A stretch of 64,000 nt of DNA from Flavobacterium foetidum. Lineage in GTDB: Bacteria > Bacteroidota > Bacteroidia > Flavobacteriales > Flavobacteriaceae. The translations under genes and the position numbers were made by a program. The stretch covers positions 124,001 through 188,000 of the forward strand of contig NZ_SJTF01000011.1 of assembly GCF_004634245.1 (NCBI RefSeq), given 5' to 3'. Under the pieces are notes generated by a model that had not been told where the DNA came from, searched no databases, and saw only the letters and a program-made list of their open reading frames with translations. Position 1 is the stretch's first letter. Each line of letters starts with the position of its first letter. Positions 1-7,879 of this stretch are shown here, piece after piece.

Positions 1-1152
1 GGCTTAAAAGAAGACGCTTATAGCAAAAGAGCAAGAATTATTCGTTTAAAAACCGATTTAACTACAGAGATTGTAAATGTAAATTTAGAAGCAGCCTTAT
101 CGGGAGATTTAAGTGCTGATGTCGAATTAAAGAGAGAGGATATTGTTACCGTTTATTCTATTTTAGATTTTAGAGAAGAATATAAGGTCACAATTGATGG
201 AGAAGTCAAAAATCCGGGAGAATATGAGTTTTATGAAAATTTAACTTTAAATGATTTAGTTGTACAAGTCGGAGGTTTGACAGGTTCAGCATCGAAAAGA
301 GTAGAGATTGCCAGAATGGTAAAATCTGATGAAATCGATGACGCAGACCCAAAAAGAGTCGAATTAATAGAGCTAGAAATCACTGCAGACAATAATGAGC
401 AGGTTAAAAATTTTATCTTAAAACCATTCGATGTAATTAATGTCAGAAGAATTGCAGTTTATGAAAAGCCTCAAATGGTAACTATTAGTGGAGCTGTAAG
501 TTATCCTGGAAAATATGTTTTGGCGAATAAAAAAGAGACAGTTTATAATGTTGTAATGAGAGCTGGGGGTTTAACTTCTATCGCGAATCTTGATGGAATG
601 AAAATCAAGAGACCTATAAAGGAAGATCAAATTGAGACATTAGAGAGGATTGATTTAAATTTAGACAAGAACGATACCCTAAAAGGCAAACTGGCCAAAA
701 AATTAAAGGAAGATTTAAAGTTCGCAACTATTCCTGTAAACTGGGAAAAAATTGTAAAAAACAAAAATCATTTTTCAAATGTGACTTTATTTCCTGGAGA
801 TGAAATTGAAGTTGCAGTATATAATGAGGGAGTAAAAGTTACAGGAAATGTATTACTTACATCTGAGATTCCTTACAGAAGTGGTAAAGGATTTAAATAT
901 TATCTAAACGCTGTTGGTGGTGTTGATAGTAAGGGATGGAAGAGAAAAGCGTATATAATTTACCCCAATGGGAAAGCCGACGTGACGACTTCATTCTTAT
1001 TCTTAAAATCTTATCCAAAAGTTGAACCGGACTCTCAAATAGTTGTTCCAGAGAAACCAGAAAGAAGAAAGGTGAGTGCGGGAGAGTGGGCAGGTTTAGG
1101 TACTGCATTTGCTAGTTTAGCATTGTTAATTGTTTCGATTTTTAATAAATAG
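1..1152 (+). CDS. Polysaccharide export protein, SLBB domains (Wza-like), 5' truncated
   Basis: The reading frame is open from the first base, so the N-terminus lies outside the window; 383 residues remain. Wza-type proteins form the outer-membrane exit channel for capsule or exopolysaccharide. Visible are SLBB-type beta-grasp repeats with the recurrent pattern of a V-x-G-x-V strand followed by P-G-x-Y: one near residues 61-76 (DGEVKNPGEYEF), one near residues 162-175 (SGAVSYPGKYVL) and a third near the C-terminal half (KVTGNVLLTSE). The protein ends in a hydrophobic helix (AGLGTAFASLALLIVSIF), as in the C-terminal helix of this family. A TTG at 277 is internal, not the start. The wzz gene follows 4 bases later. 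The family is clear; the partner glycan is inferred from context. Confidence 0.9.
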   Translation, partial: GLKEDAYSKRARIIRLKTDLTTEIVNVNLEAALSGDLSADVELKREDIVTVYSILDFREEYKVTIDGEVKNPGEYEFYENLTLNDLVVQVGGLTGSASKRVEIARMVKSDEIDDADPKRVELIELEITADNNEQVKNFILKPFDVINVRRIAVYEKPQMVTISGAVSYPGKYVLANKKETVYNVVMRAGGLTSIANLDGMKIKRPIKEDQIETLERIDLNLDKNDTLKGKLAKKLKEDLKFATIPVNWEKIVKNKNHFSNVTLFPGDEIEVAVYNEGVKVTGNVLLTSEIPYRSGKGFKYYLNAVGGVDSKGWKRKAYIIYPNGKADVTTSFLFLKSYPKVEPDSQIVVPEKPERRKVSAGEWAGLGTAFASLALLIVSIFNK

Positions 1153-1156
1153 TTTA

Positions 1157-2218
1157 ATGGATCAAATACCAAATGAAAGCGCTGAAATTTCGTTGAAAGA
1201 ATTAATACAAAAATTAAATGAATGGTACTCATATTTGCTCTCTCAGTGGAAAATTATAATATTAAGTGGTATAATAGGAGCTGGTATAGGCTTAACGTAT
1301 TCGTTTCTTAAAAAGCCAATATACAAGGCTACTTTATCTTTTGCTTTGGAAGACGACAATGGCTCTTCTGCTGGATTAGGTTCATTAGCAAGTTCTTTTG
1401 GTATTGATATTGGTGGCGGGGGCGGAAGTGTCTTTATGGGGTCTAATCTTATTGAGTTATTTAAGTCAAGGAGTATGGTTGAGCAGACTTTACTTTCACC
1501 AGTTAAGATAGATGGGAAAGATATTTCATTAGCTGAAATGTATATTCGAAATAACAAATTACGTCAAAGCTGGAATAAAGATCCTAAATTTAAAAATATA
1601 CAGTTTTTACCTGGAACAGACCGAAGTTATTTTACGCGTGTTCATGACAGTATTCTGGGAGTCATCTATCAAAATTTATCTCAGGGATCTTTGGCGGTTG
1701 GTCAAAAAGATAAAAAAATAGCAGTTATTTCGATAGATGTAGCTTCAAATAATGAATTGTTTTCGCTATATTTTTGTGAAGCACTAGCTAAACAAGTGGG
1801 CAAATTTTACGTTGATACAAAAAGTAAAAAAGCTCGAATAAATATGGAGATATTGAAACGTCAAAGCGATTCTATACGTGGAGAACTTAATAGTGCTATT
1901 ACAGGAGTTGCAGTTGCCAATGATAACACTTTTATGTTAAATCCCGCTTTGAATGTCCGTCGTGCACCATCCTCTCGTAGGCAAGTAGATGTTCAAGCTA
2001 ATACAGCAATTTTAACAGAATTGGTAAAACAGACTGAACTTGCAAAAGTTACCTTACGTAAAGAAACACCTCTAATTCAGGTTATTGATCACCCTATCTT
2101 GCCATTGCCAAAAGAACGTTTGGGTAAAGCAAAGGGATTGATGATAGGTGGAATCTTAGCTGGTTTCTTAACTGTTTTGTATTTGATTGTTAGACGATTT
2201 ATAAAAGATTTGATATAG
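1157..2218 (+). CDS. Chain-length determinant protein (Wzz family), no kinase domain
   Basis: This 353-residue inner-membrane protein belongs to the polysaccharide co-polymerase (Wzz) family, which sets glycan chain length and works with Wza. There is a transmembrane helix near residues 28-50 (IIILSGIIGAGIGLTYSF), a periplasmic region with a glycine-rich segment, a predicted helical part in the second half, and a second transmembrane helix near residues 325-347. It ends right after that helix: no Walker A/B or tyrosine-rich tail is present, so it is not a Wzc-type kinase. I chose the ATG at 1157, four bases after the stop of the SLBB gene; an upstream TTG at 1130 would overlap that gene. The transcript probably includes both genes. 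Confidence 0.85.
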   Translation: MDQIPNESAEISLKELIQKLNEWYSYLLSQWKIIILSGIIGAGIGLTYSFLKKPIYKATLSFALEDDNGSSAGLGSLASSFGIDIGGGGGSVFMGSNLIELFKSRSMVEQTLLSPVKIDGKDISLAEMYIRNNKLRQSWNKDPKFKNIQFLPGTDRSYFTRVHDSILGVIYQNLSQGSLAVGQKDKKIAVISIDVASNNELFSLYFCEALAKQVGKFYVDTKSKKARINMEILKRQSDSIRGELNSAITGVAVANDNTFMLNPALNVRRAPSSRRQVDVQANTAILTELVKQTELAKVTLRKETPLIQVIDHPILPLPKERLGKAKGLMIGGILAGFLTVLYLIVRRFIKDLI

Positions 2219-2318
2219 TATCATCATTAATTTATTGCTTTTTATTTGAGTTCTTAACAACTCGATTTGAAGCAAAAGTTTGAAAGAGGCATTATTTAGT
2301 TACATAATTAGTTAATAA

Positions 2319-2720
2319 ATGAAACCATATATTATCAATTTTCCAAAAGTTCATGATCCAAGAGGTAATTTAACTTTTTTAGAATATCCTTCTCAAATCC
2401 CTTTTGAAATAAAAAGAACTTTTTGGACTTATGATGTTCCAGGTGGAGAGGTAAGAGGAGGGCATGCCTATAAAATTCAAGAAGAAATTATTATAGCTCT
2501 TAGCGGAAGTTTTGATGTAGTTACAGCAAATTTAGATGGCACAACTCAAAAGTATTCATTAAATAGAAGCTACTACGGATTATATTTGCCTGCAAAGACA
2601 TGGAGGCATATTGAAAATTTTTCTACAAATTCCTTAGCATTACATATTTCTAGTGAATTTTTTTCCAACGAGGATTATATTAGAGATTTTGAGGAACTTA
2701 AAAAATTAAAAGATGTATAG
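2319..2720 (+). CDS. FdtA/QdtA-type sugar 3,4-ketoisomerase (cupin), copy 1
   Basis: A 133-residue single-domain cupin of the FdtA/QdtA (WxcM-like) family, which isomerises dTDP-4-keto-6-deoxyglucose to the 3-keto sugar that is then aminated at C3. Family features are the N-terminal DPRGNLTFLE, the DVPGGEVRGGHA loop and the SGSFDV strand. In characterised FdtA two histidines in an H-A-H motif carry out catalysis; here the motif reads H49-A50-Y51, so the second histidine is a tyrosine. It overlaps a second cupin gene by 8 bases, and an FdtB-like aminotransferase lies 3 kb downstream. The dTDP-Fuc3N or Qui3N role is inferred from these neighbours. Confidence 0.8.
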   Translation: MKPYIINFPKVHDPRGNLTFLEYPSQIPFEIKRTFWTYDVPGGEVRGGHAYKIQEEIIIALSGSFDVVTANLDGTTQKYSLNRSYYGLYLPAKTWRHIENFSTNSLALHISSEFFSNEDYIRDFEELKKLKDV

Positions 2721-3123
2721 TGTTTCAGATTGTAAAATTGTTGATTTATCAAAAGTGCATAGCGATGCAGGTAATATTACAGTTTTAGAGAATAATAAAA
2801 ACGTTCCTTTTGATATTAAAAGAATTTATTATTTGTATGATGTTCCCATGGGGTCTGAGCGTGGAGGACATGGACATTATGAGCTAGAGCAATTTATTGT
2901 TGCGGCAAGTGGATCATTTACTTTTGTTCTTGATGATGGAGAAAATCAAAAAGAAGTTTTTTTAAATGACCCTTCAAAAGCATTATATATTAAGCCTGGA
3001 ATATGGAGAGAAATCAAGAATTTTTCGAGTGGATCCATTTGTATGGTTTTAGCTTCACAGATTTATTCTGAAAAGGATTATTTAAGAGATTACAAAGAAT
3101 TTTTAAATTTTAAAAAATTATGA
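2713..3123 (+). CDS. FdtA/QdtA-type cupin, copy 2
   Basis: A 136-residue cupin clearly homologous to the preceding protein: the two share the KVH-x-x-x-GN start, the IKR-x-x-x-x-YDVP segment, RGGH, SGSF and the S-x-x-DY-x-RD C-terminus. The active-site loop is H53-G54-H55, so both histidines of the FdtA motif are present, unlike in copy 1. It overlaps copy 1 by 8 bases and the ATP-grasp gene by 4 bases (ATGA), so the genes are probably translationally coupled. It is probably a second ketoisomerase, or a subunit partner or specialised paralogue of copy 1; the exact substrate cannot be read from the sequence. Confidence 0.75.
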   Translation: MYSVSDCKIVDLSKVHSDAGNITVLENNKNVPFDIKRIYYLYDVPMGSERGGHGHYELEQFIVAASGSFTFVLDDGENQKEVFLNDPSKALYIKPGIWREIKNFSSGSICMVLASQIYSEKDYLRDYKEFLNFKKL

Positions 3124-4187
3124 AAAAAATATTAATTGGTGGAGCTGGTGGGGCCCCATCAGAAGGTGTGATAAATTCACTTTTACGTAGTAAAAAAGGG
3201 GAAGAAATTATTGGAATGGGAAGTGATCCAACTGATTTAGTTTTATCTAGTGCGAAAAAAAAATATGCACTTCCATATGCTGATTCTCCAGAATATTTAG
3301 AATCATTATTAGGAATTCTTAATACTGAAAAACCAGATTTAATTCATTTTCAAAATGATTTAGAAGTCTTTTATGCTTCTCAATATCGAGAACAAATTCA
3401 TGCTACAGGCACGAAAACATTTATGCCAGATCATGATGTTATTGATACATGCGTGCATAAGTATAAAACTTATTTAAAATTGAAAGAAGCCAATGTTAAG
3501 GTGCCTACCAATATACTTTTAAATAATGAGGAAAATCTTTTAAGAGCTTTCGAAGAACTAGGAGATGAAGAAGGTAAAATTTGGTTAAGAGCTTCTTCGA
3601 TCGGTGGTGGTGGAAAAGGAGCTTTACCAACAAATGATTTTACTTTTGCAAAAGGATGGATTGAGCGTTATAATGGATGGGGAGATTTTATTGCAGCAGA
3701 ACTGTTAACGCCAGAAACTGTTACTTGGTTATCGATATGGCATGAGGGTGAACTAATTGTAGCTCAAACAAGAATTAGAAAAGGATGGACACATGGAAAT
3801 AGAACCGTATCTGGTGTTACTGGTGTTACAAAGGTAGGTCAAACTTTTTCGGATAAAATTGTTGATGAAGTTGCCATTAATACTGTAAAGGCAGTTTCAG
3901 ATAAGCCTCACGGGATTTTTGGAGTTGATATGGCCTATGATAAAGATGGTTTTCCGAATCCTACAGAGATTAATATTTCGAGGTTTTTTACTACGGTATT
4001 ATTTTTTACTGAAGCAGGATTGAATATGCCCGAAATTTTTAAAGATTTAGCATTATATGGTGAAAAACCAGATCTAAATAAAATCATAAACCCTTTGCCA
4101 GATGGCCTGCTTTGGCTTAGAGGCATGGATACAATACCTAGAATTTTCAATAATGAACAGATTAGAAAAGAAATAATTAATCTATAA
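3120..4187 (+). CDS. ATP-grasp family ligase, carbamoyl-phosphate-synthase/PylC-like
   Basis: A 355-residue ATP-grasp protein. It starts with a Rossmann-like pre-grasp domain (KKILIGGAGGAPSEGVI), has a glycine-rich ATP loop near residues 159-168 (ASSIGGGGKGA), and a metal-binding C-terminal segment GVDMAYDKDG followed by PTEINISRF, where Asp, Glu and Asn are expected to bind Mg-ATP. The family activates a carboxylate as an acyl phosphate and joins it to an amine or another nucleophile. It is embedded between FdtA-like and FdtB-like genes and overlaps both neighbours. I infer that it may attach an acyl or aminoacyl group to an amino sugar, or build such a group; no substrate can be assigned from sequence alone. 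Confidence 0.75.
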   Translation: MKKILIGGAGGAPSEGVINSLLRSKKGEEIIGMGSDPTDLVLSSAKKKYALPYADSPEYLESLLGILNTEKPDLIHFQNDLEVFYASQYREQIHATGTKTFMPDHDVIDTCVHKYKTYLKLKEANVKVPTNILLNNEENLLRAFEELGDEEGKIWLRASSIGGGGKGALPTNDFTFAKGWIERYNGWGDFIAAELLTPETVTWLSIWHEGELIVAQTRIRKGWTHGNRTVSGVTGVTKVGQTFSDKIVDEVAINTVKAVSDKPHGIFGVDMAYDKDGFPNPTEINISRFFTTVLFFTEAGLNMPEIFKDLALYGEKPDLNKIINPLPDGLLWLRGMDTIPRIFNNEQIRKEIINL

Positions 4188-5083
4188 TGATATTATTGAC
4201 TGGAACTTCAGGTTTTATTGGGGCTGTTTTATTAGATAAACTCATAGATAAATATGGAGCTGATAATATTCTAGCTCTAACATCCAGCCCAATTGAAAAA
4301 TGCAGGTATTTATTACATAATAATTATAATGTTAGCCCAGATTCTTTTCTTCGTTCTGATTTTGAGAATATTGATACCATAATTCATGCAGGAGCATTTA
4401 CTCCTAAACAATCAACTGAGGCAAATGAGTATTTTAAATGTAATAGCAATATAATCAATACAGAAGCTCTTTTAAAATTAGGATTTCCAAATTTAAAACG
4501 ATTTATTTTTTTAAGCACTCTTGACGTTTACGCGGTTAGTGATATTATCAATGAGAATTCAGTGGTTAATCCAATTTCATTGTATGGACATTCTAAAGTT
4601 TATTGTGAAAAAATGATTACTTCTTGGGCAAATCAACAGAATGTATTGCATCAAATTTTGAGAATTGGGCATGTTTATGGCCCTGGTGAAGAAAAATACC
4701 TAAAGGCAATACCAGTCATGATTATGAAAATTTTAAATAATGAACCTATTCAGATTATTGGTTCAGGAAAAGATATACGTTCATTTATCTTTATTGACGA
4801 TGTAGTAAATGCAATAGTAAAATCAATGGATTTAACTTTTTTTAATGGACCTATAAATATAGTTAGCGAGAATCAGATCAGTATAGAAAATTTAGCAAGA
4901 CAATTAATCAAAATAGCAAATTCAAAAGTTGATATTGATTTTGTAAAAACAACAAATGATAATATTAGGAGGGATTTTATTTTTGATAATTCCAAGATGA
5001 AAAAATATCTACTTAGTAAAGAAATTAATTTTATTGAAGGATTAAGAAGTGAATTTAATTATATGAAAAAAATAAAAGCATGA
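4187..5083 (+). CDS. NAD(P)-dependent epimerase/dehydratase (extended SDR)
   Basis: A 298-residue extended short-chain dehydrogenase/reductase. The N-terminal GTSGFIG is the Rossmann dinucleotide motif, STLDVY is the active-site serine/threonine strand, and YGHSK is the catalytic Y-x-x-x-K. Later motifs LRIGHVYGPGE and FIFIDDVV are typical of nucleotide-sugar-modifying SDRs. It is shorter than RfbB dehydratases (about 350 residues) and lacks their signature start, so it is not the missing dTDP-glucose 4,6-dehydratase. Its start shares one base with the ATP-grasp stop and it overlaps the HAD gene by 4 bases, so it is part of the same cassette. It may reduce or epimerise a sugar or an acyl precursor. 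Confidence 0.8.
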   Translation: MILLTGTSGFIGAVLLDKLIDKYGADNILALTSSPIEKCRYLLHNNYNVSPDSFLRSDFENIDTIIHAGAFTPKQSTEANEYFKCNSNIINTEALLKLGFPNLKRFIFLSTLDVYAVSDIINENSVVNPISLYGHSKVYCEKMITSWANQQNVLHQILRIGHVYGPGEEKYLKAIPVMIMKILNNEPIQIIGSGKDIRSFIFIDDVVNAIVKSMDLTFFNGPINIVSENQISIENLARQLIKIANSKVDIDFVKTTNDNIRRDFIFDNSKMKKYLLSKEINFIEGLRSEFNYMKKIKA

Positions 5084-5685
5084 AAATATTTTTCGATTTA
5101 GATGGTACATTGCTTGATTCAAAACCAAGGCTATATCATCTTTTTCAATTTCTCGTTCCAACTTCTAAGCTAACTTTTGAAGAGTATTGGAAACTAAAAA
5201 AAGATAAAATTCCACATAAAGAAATACTCATTAAGTATTTTGGATACAAAGATGATGAGGTATTAAAATTTAATACTGAATGGATGGAACTAATAGAAAG
5301 TGCCGAATGGTTAGCTTATGATAAACTTTTTAATGGAGTAAAAACATTTTTGGAATTTTTAAAATCAGAGAATGAATTATATCTTGTAACGGCTAGACAG
5401 TATGAAGATGTAGTAATTAATCAGATTGAAAATTTAGGATTGAAGGGCATTTTTAATGATATTTTAGTTACACTTCAGAAGACGGACAAAGAAGAGCTTA
5501 TTAGAAATAGATGTGCAATGAATGAAAATGATTGGATTGTTGGTGATACAGGAAAAGATGTTGAAACCGGAAAAAATCTCGGAATTCGTACTTGTGCAGT
5601 TCTGACAGGATTTCTATCCAATGAACAATTACTTACTTATTCGCCAGATGTGATTGTTTCAGATGTAACACTGTTAAAATTCTAA
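5080..5685 (+). CDS. HAD-superfamily hydrolase (phosphoglycolate phosphatase-like)
   Basis: A 201-residue HAD phosphatase. Motif I is FDLDGTLLDS at the N-terminus with the nucleophile and acid/base aspartates, motif II is the threonine in LVTAR, a lysine follows in the motif III region (QKTDKEE), and motif IV is GDTGKD. A helical cap lies between motifs I and II. It is the last gene of the overlapping ATP-grasp/SDR/HAD set and a 123-base gap follows. The likely job is removing a phosphate from a small intermediate made by its neighbours; the substrate is unknown. Confidence 0.8.
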   Translation: MKIFFDLDGTLLDSKPRLYHLFQFLVPTSKLTFEEYWKLKKDKIPHKEILIKYFGYKDDEVLKFNTEWMELIESAEWLAYDKLFNGVKTFLEFLKSENELYLVTARQYEDVVINQIENLGLKGIFNDILVTLQKTDKEELIRNRCAMNENDWIVGDTGKDVETGKNLGIRTCAVLTGFLSNEQLLTYSPDVIVSDVTLLKF

Positions 5686-5808
5686 TACTAAGACTATAGT
5701 TGAAACTAACTTATAATAAAATTTAGAATAATTTGTAATAAATCTCTACGAGATTATTTAATTGGAGCAGGTGATGATTGTTGATGAAAACTTTATAAAT
5801 TAAAAATA

Positions 5809-6906
5809 ATGATTAAATTTTTAGATTTACAAAAAATAAATGGGCAATATGCTAAAGATCTCAAAGCGATAGCAGCTGAAGTAATTGACAGTGGCTGGTA
5901 TTTATTAGGAGATAAAGTAAAGAAATTTGAAAGTAAATTACTAGAATTTCAAGAAGGAGGCAATGTAATAGCTGTTGCTAATGGTTTAGATGCCTTGCGA
6001 CTTATTTTTAAAGCTTATATAGAATTAGGTTTTATGAAAGAGGGTGATGAAGTGATTGTTCCTGCTAATACATATATAGCCTCAGTATTAGCAATTACAG
6101 ATAATAAATTAGTTCCTGTTTTGGTTGAGCCAGACTTAAATACTTTTAATTTAGATTTTAGATTAATTGAGAGTAAAGTAACGCCTAAAACAAAAGCTAT
6201 TATGGTTGTTCACCTTTATGGTCGTGTTTGTTGGAGTAATGAACTTGAAACTGTCGCAAAAAAGCATAACTTAAAAGTAATTGAGGATAATGCTCAGGCA
6301 ATAGGAGCACGCTGGAATGGAATTAAAACTGGTAACTTAGGTGATGCGGCGGGTTTTAGTTTTTATCCTGGAAAAAATTTAGGAGCATTAGGAGATTCTG
6401 GGGCTATTACTACAAAAGATGCAGAATTGGCTACAGCAATTCGTGCTTTGTCAAATTATGGTTCAGCTCAAAAATATGTAAATCAATACCAAGGTTTAAA
6501 TAGTCGCATGGATGAAATTCAGGCAGCTTTTTTGACTGTAAAATTACCATATGTTGAAAATGAACTAAATCTTCGTCAAGAAATTGCTGAATATTACAAT
6601 TCTAATATAAATAATGATAAAATAATCCTACCATCTTTAGGTGAAGTAGGAGAGCATGTTTGGCACCTTTATGTTATACGTACACCCCAAAGAGACGAAT
6701 TACAGCTTTATTTGCAAGAAAAAGGAATTCAGACTTTGATCCATTATCCAATTCCTCTATATAAACAAGAGTGTTACTCTAATTTGTCTCATATTTCTTT
6801 GCCTATTACGGAAAATATACACAAAGAAGTTTTGAGTTTGCCTATGAGTCCTGTTATGAGTATGGAAGATGTAGAATTCGTAGTACAAATAATTAATCAG
6901 TTCTAA
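5809..6906 (+). CDS. DegT/DnrJ/EryC1 aminotransferase, FdtB/QdtB-like
   Basis: A 365-residue PLP-dependent sugar aminotransferase. The PLP lysine is K189 in FSFYPGKNLGALGD, a form of the motif typical of 3-keto-sugar aminotransferases (FdtB, QdtB, DesV type); the ED-N-AQAIGA segment near residues 159-167 holds the cofactor-binding Asp. The reaction would transfer an amino group from glutamate to C3 of a dTDP-3-keto-6-deoxyhexose made by the FdtA-like cupin upstream. No FdtC/QdtC-type acetyltransferase is adjacent, so the fate of the amine is open. The start ATG is clear; a 123-base gap precedes it. Confidence 0.85.
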   Translation: MIKFLDLQKINGQYAKDLKAIAAEVIDSGWYLLGDKVKKFESKLLEFQEGGNVIAVANGLDALRLIFKAYIELGFMKEGDEVIVPANTYIASVLAITDNKLVPVLVEPDLNTFNLDFRLIESKVTPKTKAIMVVHLYGRVCWSNELETVAKKHNLKVIEDNAQAIGARWNGIKTGNLGDAAGFSFYPGKNLGALGDSGAITTKDAELATAIRALSNYGSAQKYVNQYQGLNSRMDEIQAAFLTVKLPYVENELNLRQEIAEYYNSNINNDKIILPSLGEVGEHVWHLYVIRTPQRDELQLYLQEKGIQTLIHYPIPLYKQECYSNLSHISLPITENIHKEVLSLPMSPVMSMEDVEFVVQIINQF

Positions 6907-6917
6907 AAAAAATTTTC

Positions 6918-7859
6918 ATGAAGAAATTTGTCAAGGATAGAATACTAAATTTTTTGGATAAAAAAGGTTTTGAAAGAAAAACCGTTGGAGAAGATCCCAA
7001 AATTAATCTTTATAATCAAATGAAGACAGTATTTAAGTCTGATAATAAAAATATTGTTTCTGTAATTTTTTCAAAAGACCGAGCAATGCAACTAGATGGT
7101 TTTCTTGCAAGTTATTTTGAAAACGTTGAGAATTATTCTCCAATTAAAGTGCTTTTTTGCACCAGTACCGAAGCTCATAAGAAATCTTATGATGACTTAA
7201 GTGAATTTTACTCTGATTTACCTGTAGAATTTATTAAAGAATCTAATTTCAGAGAAGATATTATTGGAGCTTTAGAAAAATCTTTCGAAGATAGAGTCTT
7301 TTTTTATGTAGATGATATGCTCTTTTCACAAAAATTAGATTACAAATGGTTTGAGGAGATTGATCCTTTGCAAAATATTTTAAGCTTATCTAGAGGAAAA
7401 GATTTAAATTATAGTACAGTTCTTGCAAAAAAAATTGCAGTTCCGTCTTTCAATAAGATTTCAGATAATATGTACAGTTTTAAATGGGATGAAATCAAAG
7501 AGTTTTCTGACTGGACATATCCAATAGGGGTTTCTGGCTATATGTTTTCACGTTTAGAAATTCTTGCTATGATGAAAGCTACCCATTTCAAAGCTCCTAA
7601 TTCTTTAGAACATAACTTACAAAAATTTTTACCTTATTTCAGTATGCGTGATGGTATCTGTCTTGAAAATGTCGCAACACCCTGCATTCATACTAATCTG
7701 ACACAAACTGAAGGATATAATAATATATTAGGACATTTTTCATTAGATGAATTATTAGATTTATGGAACGAGAATAAAAGAATCGATTATAAGGAGTTTA
7801 TGGGGCTTGAAGTTTCAGAAGCTGAAATTAAAAAGTATAACTTCATTGATAGAAATTGA
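6918..7859 (+). CDS. Putative glycosyltransferase-like protein (GT-A fold, family uncertain)
   Basis: A 313-residue soluble protein that I do not recognise as a named family. It has the pattern of a GT-A glycosyltransferase: a strand with SVIFSKDRAMQLDGFL near residues 49-64, a predicted alternating alpha/beta half, and FFYVDDMLF near residues 129-137 in the place of the metal-binding D-x-D. A second acidic region occurs near the C-terminus. It lies 11 bases after the FdtB-like gene and 20 bases before wzx, so it may add the 3-amino sugar made upstream. This is inference from context. Confidence 0.55.
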   Translation: MKKFVKDRILNFLDKKGFERKTVGEDPKINLYNQMKTVFKSDNKNIVSVIFSKDRAMQLDGFLASYFENVENYSPIKVLFCTSTEAHKKSYDDLSEFYSDLPVEFIKESNFREDIIGALEKSFEDRVFFYVDDMLFSQKLDYKWFEEIDPLQNILSLSRGKDLNYSTVLAKKIAVPSFNKISDNMYSFKWDEIKEFSDWTYPIGVSGYMFSRLEILAMMKATHFKAPNSLEHNLQKFLPYFSMRDGICLENVATPCIHTNLTQTEGYNNILGHFSLDELLDLWNENKRIDYKEFMGLEVSEAEIKKYNFIDRN

Positions 7860-7879
7860 TTATTCTTTCATTAAGATAA

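Noticed and set aside
1130..1157. TTG at 1130 as start of wzz
   Set aside because: It lies inside the SLBB gene; the ATG at 1157 follows the stop by 4 bases and fits the family N-terminus.
4187..5083. SDR as the missing rfbB
   Set aside because: It is about 50 residues too short and lacks the RfbB-specific motifs, although it is an extended SDR.
5740..5762. Hairpin AATCTC/GAGATT before the FdtB-like gene
   Set aside because: Only 6 base pairs with a 3-base loop and no T-run; it may be chance in A/T-rich DNA.
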